Shown here piece after piece: positions 38,143-43,392 of a DNA stretch of 43,392 nucleotides; the first letter of the stretch is position 1, and each line of letters starts with the position of its first letter. The position numbers were made by a program, and so were the translations under genes. Source of the stretch: Subdoligranulum variabile (lineage in GTDB: Bacteria; Bacillota; Clostridia; Oscillospirales; Ruminococcaceae); contig QAKI01000065.1 of the NCBI GenBank assembly GCA_003343905.1, positions 1 to 43,392 of the forward strand, given 5' to 3'. The notes under the pieces are model-generated. The model saw only the letters and a list, made by a program, of their open reading frames with translations, was not told where the DNA came from and made no database searches.

Positions 38143-38346
38143 TTTATGCGCTCATTCAAGTGCCATCATCCACCTAATGCCTAAATTGATATAGACTTAA
38201 GTAAAAAACCAACAAGCTGCATGATGAGAAGTTTTATAAGAATAATAGGAATATTTAATTATATTTTCTTGATAAGGACGGAATGACGATTGATAGACCA
38301 TATTGCTAGGGTCGCCCGTTATCGGCTCTGGCCTGGAAAGGTGAGA

Positions 38347-38565
38347 ATGACTATGAAAATCAGCTATAAACCACTGTGGAAAACACTGATTGACAAGAAC
38401 TTGACAAAAAAGGATTTGCGGCTCCTGGCGCATTTGACAACGAATCACATTGCCAACATGGGTAAGGGAGAACATATCTCCATGCAGACCCTGATCAAGA
38501 TTTGCGAAGCGCTGAACTGCGATATTGCCGATGTGATCGCGCTGGTGCCAGACAACGACCCGTAA
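38347..38565 (+). CDS. XRE-family regulator (HTH_26 type)
   Basis: A 72-residue Cro/CI-like protein: MTMKISYKPLWKTLIDKNLT, KKDLRLLAHLTTNHIANMGK, ISMQTLIKICEALNCDIADV. It is the short HTH_26 regulator common in conjugative and mobilizable elements of Firmicutes. AAAGGTGAG precedes the ATG at 38347; a second ATG at 38353 is possible. With tnpV downstream it marks the remnant of an element separate from the phage. Confidence 0.85.
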   Translation: MTMKISYKPLWKTLIDKNLTKKDLRLLAHLTTNHIANMGKGEHISMQTLIKICEALNCDIADVIALVPDNDP

Positions 38566-38583
38566 GGGAGAAAGGGGATCACA

Positions 38584-39003
38584 ATGGAAAATAGATTGAC
38601 TTATATTTGAGTTGGAGACTACTTCATTCCCAATTTGGCGGTAGACCCCGAACCTGTAGAGATGGACATGGACATCGGCAAATATGGCCGTCCGCGGTTG
38701 ACCGACTTGAAACAGCATCAGCGTAAGCTGTACCGGGAGCTGGTGGATACCGGCAAATTTCGAGTCCATCTGCTGAACATTCACAATACTGCCAATGACT
38801 GGATGGACAGGGTGATGCCGAAGATGGCGAAGGCGGCGGGAGCCATCGAGGATTTGAAGGCTCATGACCAAATGGTGTGTGTGGGACTGATGAACTCTTG
38901 TAAAGTCCAAATGGAGGAAACCATCATGGCCGATAAGGGAGTAGCCTATTGCTGTCCGATGGATGGCCGCAGAAAAGAAAGCAGAGGCAAACATGACAAA
39001 TAA
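38584..39003 (+). pseudogene. tnpV: tnpV remnant with in-frame stop
   Basis: From the ATG at 38584 (AAGGGAGAAAGGGG upstream) the frame reads MENRLTYI, then TGA at 38608-38610, then VGDYFIPNLAVDPEPVEMDM, DIGKYGRPRLTDLKQHQRKL and NTANDWMDRVMPKMAKAAG. TnpV proteins of Tn4451-type elements normally read through this point (typically T-R-V-G-D-Y), so a CGA-to-TGA change is likely. After EETIM the C terminus diverges from the family and runs into the start of the response regulator gene. I consider it nonfunctional unless the stop is a sequencing error. Confidence 0.8.
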
Positions 39004-39697
39004 AATTTTACTGGTTGATGATGAAAAGGATATAGTGGGTTTGGTGGAAGAAGTTTTGCAGAGAGAGGGATTTCAGTCAATCCAAAAGGCTTTTACCGGC
39101 AAGGAGGCTGTCAATCTCTGTCAGCAGTTTCAGCCTGATGTAGTCGTTTTGGATATTATGTTGCCTGATATGGATGGGTTAGAGGTATGCCGGAAAATAC
39201 GGGAATTTTCCTATTGTTCCATCCTCTTTCTTTCCTCAAGAAGTGATGATGTTGACAAAATTCTTGGCCTGTCCTGCGGCGGCGATGATTATATCACAAA
39301 ACCATTCAGCCCGCGTGAAGTGGTGTTTCGTATCAAGGCCCAGCTTCGCCGCCAGCAATATCAAGCCGTACAGCCGGTAAATGAACAATCCTGCTTGGCA
39401 GCCGGGCCGCTTACACTTGATAAGGAAAGCTGTCGGCTATACAAGGACGGGAAAGAAATTGGTTTGACAGGCCGGGAATTTTTGCTGCTGTCCTATCTCA
39501 TGGAAAACGCAGATAAGATCATCAGTAAAGAGCGCCTTTATGAGCAGGTATGGGGCGAATATAGCAGCATTTGTGACAATACGATCATGGTGCATATCCG
39601 ACACCTGCGGGAGAAAATTGAAGATACTCCGTCTGACCCGCAGCAGCTTGTCACAATAAAAGGGCTGGGGTATAAGCTCAAAAAGAGGATTAGTTAA
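38993..39697 (+). CDS. OmpR/PhoB-family response regulator
   Basis: A 234-residue regulator from the ATG at 38993. Receiver domain ~3-115: KILLVDDEKDIVGLVEEVLQ (acidic pocket DD), VVVLDIMLPDMDGLEVCRKI (phospho-acceptor Asp ~54), FLSSRSDDVDKILGL, and KPFSPREVVFRIKAQLRR (conserved Lys). Winged-helix domain ~140-232: LTGREFLLLSYLMENADKII, VWGEYSSICDNTIMVHIRHL and KGLGYKLKKR. It overlaps the tnpV remnant by 11 nt and runs into the kinase gene with no gap. The TTAAGGTT repeats at 41.1 kb are its probable binding site. Confidence 0.93.
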   Translation: MTNKILLVDDEKDIVGLVEEVLQREGFQSIQKAFTGKEAVNLCQQFQPDVVVLDIMLPDMDGLEVCRKIREFSYCSILFLSSRSDDVDKILGLSCGGDDYITKPFSPREVVFRIKAQLRRQQYQAVQPVNEQSCLAAGPLTLDKESCRLYKDGKEIGLTGREFLLLSYLMENADKIISKERLYEQVWGEYSSICDNTIMVHIRHLREKIEDTPSDPQQLVTIKGLGYKLKKRIS

Positions 39698-41107
39698 ATG
39701 AAACAATCAGGCTATCGCACAGTATTTCATATCTACCTGATTTTTTTCCTATCTCTGCTTGGGACGCTTTTGCTGGCCGGTTGGCTTTTCTTCCTAACGG
39801 TTTCTATTCAAGCCCCGGACGGCACAAGAGCAAGAAGCGACTGGCCCAAAGTGTTTACAGAGGATTTTCAGCACCAGGTTATTTTCATAGACGGCCTGCC
39901 GCAGATCAAGCAGGCAGGGATAGCATTATTACAGGAAAATGCAGTAGGCGTCCAGATTTTAGACGCCTCTGGCTATGAGATTTACAGCTATCGAAAGCCG
40001 GAACAGGCCCGTACCGCATATTCCAGTGCGGAATTGCTGCGGCTTGTTCAATCAGTCTACACCGAGGACAGCAGTATAACCGTTTTTAGCGGCATCGTGT
40101 CCAATGATGGAAAAGAGTATGTCTATCTCTTGTATTTTCCCGTGGATGTCGCCAAAATTACGATGTATGTCAACGGAGAACGGTTCGCAGGCGGTAAGGC
40201 TGTTGTCCTGCCTGTTCTGCTGGCGCTTCTGGTGATTATCCTGGTTTTGGGTATTCTCTACGGCCTCCTTACATCCAGAGCAATCAAACGTCTGACGACC
40301 GCTATCTATGAAATATCAGCTCGAAGCTATCTCCCCGTCCAAAATCAGGGCGTGTTCCATGACTTGTACGGCAGTCTGAATACTCTTGATGCGGAGATCA
40401 GGGCCAGTGACGGACTGCGGTCGCAGACAGAGAAAATGCGTAAGGAGTGGATTGCCAACATCACCCACGACTTGAAAACGCCGCTTTCTCCCATCAAAGG
40501 TTATGCAGAAATTCTTCAAGAAGATGGCGGCGTTACTCCTGGACAATGCAGGCGATACGCGGGGATTACCCTCAAAAATGTTTCTTATATGGAAACGCTA
40601 ATCGACGATTTGAAGCTGACCTATCAATTAGAAGGCGGGATGCTCCCTGTAAACCGTGAGGAAAGAAATATTGTCCGCTTTTTGAAAGAGCTGGCAATTG
40701 ATATTTTGAACACCCCGGAATATGAAGATCGCACAATCCATTTTGAAAACGAGGAGGTGGGTTTCGAATATTCATTCGACCAGACGCTTTTGACAAGAGC
40801 CTTTCGGAATTTAATCATCAATGCCTTTGTGCATGGTGAAGCGGATACCGAAGTTACCCTGCGTGTATCAGCATCAAATGCCATGCTAAAAATTTCTGTT
40901 GCGGATAACGGAAAGGGCATAGAACCAGAAGTGGCAGAGCATCTTTTTGACCGTTATTACCGAGGGACGAGTACACAACAGCCAGAGGGAAGCGGCCTGG
41001 GGCTGGCGATTGCCAAGAGCGTTATTGAGTTGCATGGGGGTACGATTTCTGTTTCCACAGCACCGAATATGGGGACAGTTTTTCACATTGAATTTCCATA
41101 CAGTTAA
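39698..41107 (+). CDS. Sensor histidine kinase
   Basis: A 469-residue membrane kinase. TM1 ~12-34 (IYLIFFLSLLGTLLLAGWLF), extracellular sensor ~35-165, TM2 ~168-192 (AVVLPVLLALLVIILVLGIL), HAMP-like linker ~195-245, HisKA with the phospho-His in ITHDLKTPLSPIKGYAEIL (~256), and HATPase: N box FRNLIINAFVHG (~369-380), G1 DNGKGIEPE, F/G2 DRYYRGTSTQQPEGSGLGLA. It starts immediately after the regulator gene and certainly forms a two-component pair with it. The arrangement with an FMN-binding protein and an FtsX-type permease downstream recalls antimicrobial peptide or cell-envelope stress systems; the signal is unknown. Confidence 0.93.
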   Translation: MKQSGYRTVFHIYLIFFLSLLGTLLLAGWLFFLTVSIQAPDGTRARSDWPKVFTEDFQHQVIFIDGLPQIKQAGIALLQENAVGVQILDASGYEIYSYRKPEQARTAYSSAELLRLVQSVYTEDSSITVFSGIVSNDGKEYVYLLYFPVDVAKITMYVNGERFAGGKAVVLPVLLALLVIILVLGILYGLLTSRAIKRLTTAIYEISARSYLPVQNQGVFHDLYGSLNTLDAEIRASDGLRSQTEKMRKEWIANITHDLKTPLSPIKGYAEILQEDGGVTPGQCRRYAGITLKNVSYMETLIDDLKLTYQLEGGMLPVNREERNIVRFLKELAIDILNTPEYEDRTIHFENEEVGFEYSFDQTLLTRAFRNLIINAFVHGEADTEVTLRVSASNAMLKISVADNGKGIEPEVAEHLFDRYYRGTSTQQPEGSGLGLAIAKSVIELHGGTISVSTAPNMGTVFHIEFPYS

Positions 41108-41143
41108 GGTTAATTAAGGTTGCCTGAAAGCTGGATTAAGGTT
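41104..41143 (+). promoter_or_regulatory. Three TTAAGGTT direct repeats, probable response-regulator site
   Basis: TTAAGGTT occurs at 41104-41111, 41114-41121 and 41136-41143. The first two starts are 10 bases apart and the third is 22 bases after the second, so all lie on one face of the helix, as expected for OmpR-family regulators. A TATCAT -10-like box at 41151-41156 follows without a clear -35, fitting an activated promoter for the FMN-binding/ABC genes. Confidence 0.6.
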
Positions 41144-41184
41144 GGCAGACTATCATTGTTTTCGTGATAGCTGCCAGCCTTTTT
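41139..41184 (+). terminator. Terminator after the two-component operon
   Basis: GGTTGGCAGACTATCA (from about 41140) pairs with TGATAGCTGCCAGCC (41165-41179), one bulge and one wobble, followed by TTTTTC. It overlaps the predicted response-regulator site and promoter, so the kinase transcript ends where the next transcript begins. Confidence 0.7.
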
Positions 41185-41207
41185 CTTGTATGGGAGGGGG
41201 TGAACGA

Positions 41208-41606
41208 ATGAAAGAAAAGGTGAAAAAAGCGATTCCCTGCCTGCTGACGGCAGCCGCTACGGTCTGTGCCTGTTTTCTTTTTGTGGCGGTGCTGCTCCGT
41301 CCACAGCCGCTGCACATTGGCACGGTTGACCTTGATACCGTTGCGGACGGTGCGTACATCGGCGTATGCCAAAACAAAATCCTCTTTGCCGTAGTAAAAG
41401 TCGAAGTACAAAATCATCAAATTACCAGCATTGAGATTGTGGAGCATAAGGACGCTTATATGGAGCAGGCGGAACAGATCGCCGGGGCCGTTTGCTCCGA
41501 GCAATCGTTAGAGGTCGATGCGGTATCCGGTGCTACGCTTACCAGTGACACCGTATTGAAGGCAATCGAGAACGCATTGGAGGATGCCGCCTCCAATAGA
41601 AAGTAG
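41208..41606 (+). CDS. FMN-binding domain protein
   Basis: A 132-residue exported protein from the ATG at 41208 (GGGAGGGGGTGA upstream). Residues ~1-33 are a positively charged signal or anchor (MKEKVKKAIPCLLTAAATVC then ACFLFVAVLL); it may be a membrane-anchored protein rather than a cleaved one. The C-terminal part contains VSGATLTSDTVLKAIENAL (~105-123), the S(G)AT motif at which FMN is covalently attached in the FMN_bind family (PF04205). It probably takes part in extracytoplasmic electron transfer, or acts as a sensor for the adjacent system. Confidence 0.85.
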   Translation: MKEKVKKAIPCLLTAAATVCACFLFVAVLLRPQPLHIGTVDLDTVADGAYIGVCQNKILFAVVKVEVQNHQITSIEIVEHKDAYMEQAEQIAGAVCSEQSLEVDAVSGATLTSDTVLKAIENALEDAASNRK

Positions 41607-41613
41607 GTGCATT

Positions 41614-43392
41614 TTGAAAATTATATGGAAGTACATCTTCACAAACGTCAAAGAGCGGAAAATGCGAACCGCCGTTATGCTGCTGTCCATCTTACTCTCC
41701 ACGACTTTGCTGTTTGTATCATTTTCTATCGGCACATCGTATGAAAGCGCCCAACGGAAAATGGCACGGGGTATGGCTGGCAGCGCAACGCTCTCTATCA
41801 CAGCGGCAGAGGGGACAATACGTGCCGACATTCTGCCAAAATCCGCTTCCATCCGCGCCAGCGTTGGAATACTGGAGGGGGCGGCGCTCTACCATGAGAA
41901 CGGCTACTACGAAACGGTGGATCTGATTGCGGCCGATTTGACCGACCTGAATGAGATCAATCCGCCCCGGCTGGTAAACGGCGGGGAGATCACAGAGTTT
42001 ACCGGGAATCAAGTGATCCTGCCAGACCGCTTTACCTCAAAATACGGAATAGCGCAGGGGGACACGATTACATTACGAATTGGCGGACAGCCGGTTTCGT
42101 TAGAAGTGGCTGAAATTGCCGCCTATGATACGGTTTTTCTGCGGCATACGAGAGGTGCGACCACCCTCTTGCCGGTTGCAACGCTGTCCGGCTTGCTGGG
42201 CCAGACGGATGGATATACAAAAATTTTGGTGGAGCCAGCCGACGGCGTTTCCACCTCCGCGCTGAAAAATGAGCTGACAGCCGCCTTGCCTGACGGTCAA
42301 TACCGGATATCCGAGGTGGTGAATGAGGCGCAGATTGCCGCGGACGCCCGGCAAAAGTCTATGCCGTTTTTCCTAATCAGCTTCTTTTCTCTGACCATGA
42401 GCGTTTTTATCATTTACAGCAGCTATCAGGTCATTACGTTAGACCGCCTGCCGGTGATTGGCACATTCCGCAGTATTGGAGCAACACAGAAAACCGTCAC
42501 TCGTATTCTTCTTCTGGAAAGCGCCCTGTATGGCGTGATGGGTGAATTGGCCGGTATTCCGGTGGGTACGCTGGTCTTGAAACTGATTTTGCGGGGAATG
42601 GGGCAATCTCTCTCCCAGGGGATTGAAATTCCGGTTGTCATTTCCCCATTCAGCATGATTTCTTCCTTTGCTGTCGCGCTGGGAGTATCTCTGCTCTCCG
42701 CATGGCTTCCAGTAAGGAGGGCGAGCCGCTTGCCGATCAAGGATGTGGTGCTTGGCAGCGTGGAGGAAAAGCACATTCCCCGGCGCTTTATCATCGGGGC
42801 TGGTGTTCTGCTTTTTGTTGTTTCGCTGGTTCTTCCAAAGCTGGCATCCGGGAATATGCTGTATCTGGCCGGCGGATTCTCTTTGCTGGGGCTGATTGCC
42901 GCATCCATCCTGATTGTTCCCCTGCTGACAAATCTGCTTTCTATGGGCTTGGAACATCTTTACGGCATATTCCTGGGAAACGAGGGGCGGCTTGCCGCCC
43001 GGAATATGCGGGATAATAAAAATATCGCTCAAAATATTACGCTGCTGTTTATCAGTATTTCCGCCGTCATCGCCATTACCGTTGTAGGCGATTTTGTGAC
43101 TACCTATGTCAGCGATGTGTTCAACGGGGCCGAATTACAGGGGTTTGCGGATGGACCCATGGAGCCGGAATTTGTGGAACAGGTCAGGGATATGGACGGC
43201 ATTGAAAAGGTGCTGCCAATCTATGTGTACCAAAATCAAATGCAGGCCAACGGTATCACCCTTAGCCGCTTGGAGGCAACCGACAATCTGGAATGGTACA
43301 GCTCCATGCTGGCGCTCCACTATACGGAAAGCAGTATGAAAGAGCAGGCAATCTCGGCTTTTGCTGGGGAAAGAGCGGTTCTATTAAGTGAG
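41614..43392 (+). CDS. ABC transporter permease, FtsX/MacB type (cut by window end)
   Basis: An open frame of 593 codons without stop to the window end. The start is TTG at 41614 with TAGGTG upstream (KIIWKYIFTNVKERKMRTAV). TM1 lies at ~18-40 (MLLSILLSTTLLFVSFSIGT), followed by a large extracytoplasmic domain, then a membrane bundle from about residue 250: MPFFLISFFSLTMSVFIIYS, IGTFRSIGATQKTVTRILLL (FtsX signature), further TM segments, and a second extracytoplasmic domain after ~480 (duplicated 8-TM type). Such permeases pair with an ATPase normally encoded next and are usually controlled by a neighbouring two-component system, here presumably the one at 39-41 kb. Confidence 0.88.
   Translation, partial: MKIIWKYIFTNVKERKMRTAVMLLSILLSTTLLFVSFSIGTSYESAQRKMARGMAGSATLSITAAEGTIRADILPKSASIRASVGILEGAALYHENGYYETVDLIAADLTDLNEINPPRLVNGGEITEFTGNQVILPDRFTSKYGIAQGDTITLRIGGQPVSLEVAEIAAYDTVFLRHTRGATTLLPVATLSGLLGQTDGYTKILVEPADGVSTSALKNELTAALPDGQYRISEVVNEAQIAADARQKSMPFFLISFFSLTMSVFIIYSSYQVITLDRLPVIGTFRSIGATQKTVTRILLLESALYGVMGELAGIPVGTLVLKLILRGMGQSLSQGIEIPVVISPFSMISSFAVALGVSLLSAWLPVRRASRLPIKDVVLGSVEEKHIPRRFIIGAGVLLFVVSLVLPKLASGNMLYLAGGFSLLGLIAASILIVPLLTNLLSMGLEHLYGIFLGNEGRLAARNMRDNKNIAQNITLLFISISAVIAITVVGDFVTTYVSDVFNGAELQGFADGPMEPEFVEQVRDMDGIEKVLPIYVYQNQMQANGITLSRLEATDNLEWYSSMLALHYTESSMKEQAISAFAGERAVLLSE

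Larger units (their letters stand above)
37867..38346. other. 480-bp noncoding junction between prophage and right flank
   Basis: No gene is supported here. It contains the cassette-4 terminator, a second terminator-like hairpin (37957-37990), a long hairpin at 38101-38142, and AT-rich sequence from 38200 to 38290. Phage-like gene organisation ends on the left and element or host genes begin on the right, so the attachment site (attR) may lie here, but I cannot see a direct repeat because the other prophage end is outside the window. Confidence 0.5.

Noticed and set aside
38197..38994. 265-codon minus-strand frame
   Set aside because: Antisense to the XRE and tnpV homologies, which are clear on the plus strand.
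1..43392. tRNA, rRNA, integrase, CI repressor, DGR or retron
   Set aside because: Looked for on both strands by eye; no supporting motif or product found in this window.

Overview
The window is most of a tailed, HK97-type siphophage prophage (about 1-37.9 kb), followed by a remnant of a second mobile element and a bacterial two-component/ABC-transporter locus (about 38.3-43.4 kb). A Firmicutes host, most likely a gut clostridium of the Oscillospiraceae type, is suggested by strong AGGAGG ribosome sites with frequent TTG/GTG starts, the replication set (DUF2800 nuclease, DUF2815 ssDNA-binding protein, family A polymerase, VirE helicase, VRR-NUC, SNF2), the P27-type terminase, the r1t-type holin, and the TnpV/XRE remnant. 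No tRNA or rRNA was seen. No integrase or CI-type repressor lies in the window, so the left end of the prophage is probably outside it.

Layout. 1-3.5 kb: early accessory genes (C5- and N6-type methyltransferases, small HTH proteins, a wrecked AAA ATPase). 3.6-12.2 kb: replication and nucleotide metabolism (DUF2800 nuclease, DUF2815 SSB-like, PolA, ThyX, MazG-like, VirE primase/helicase). 12.2-12.6 kb: AT-rich iteron-like gap, a candidate origin. 12.6-15.1 kb: Cys-rich protein, SAM methyltransferase, VRR-NUC, SNF2 helicase. 15.15 kb: a promoter facing its own terminator, then HNH, TerS, a PLD-like protein, TerL, portal, protease, capsid, connectors, tail tube, the frameshifted tail chaperone pair, tape measure, Dit, Tal, a BppU/metallophosphoesterase baseplate protein, holin region and amidase, ending at a strong terminator at 34.05 kb.

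The most unusual part is 34.0-37.9 kb. On the minus strand a consensus sigma-70 promoter (TTGACA, 17 bp, TACAAT) drives a roughly 170-nt noncoding RNA. It holds an imperfect hairpin, one 32-nt CRISPR repeat of type I-C architecture ending in GTGGATTGAAAC, and an intrinsic terminator. There is no cas gene and no second repeat. This is the layout expected of a solitary-repeat RNA anti-CRISPR. Divergently from it run four near-identical strong promoter/leader cassettes, each followed by one to three small genes of unknown function. Several products are strongly acidic, and one is an HTH-AP2 fusion that could be the local regulator. I infer an anti-defence or lysogenic-conversion island; this is a hypothesis, not shown by the sequence alone.

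Right flank: a 480-bp noncoding stretch with two terminator-like hairpins and one long hairpin, an XRE regulator, a tnpV pseudogene broken by an in-frame stop, then an OmpR-type response regulator, its histidine kinase, three TTAAGGTT direct repeats that look like the regulator's binding site, an FMN-binding lipoprotein-like protein, and an FtsX/MacB-type ABC permease cut by the window end.
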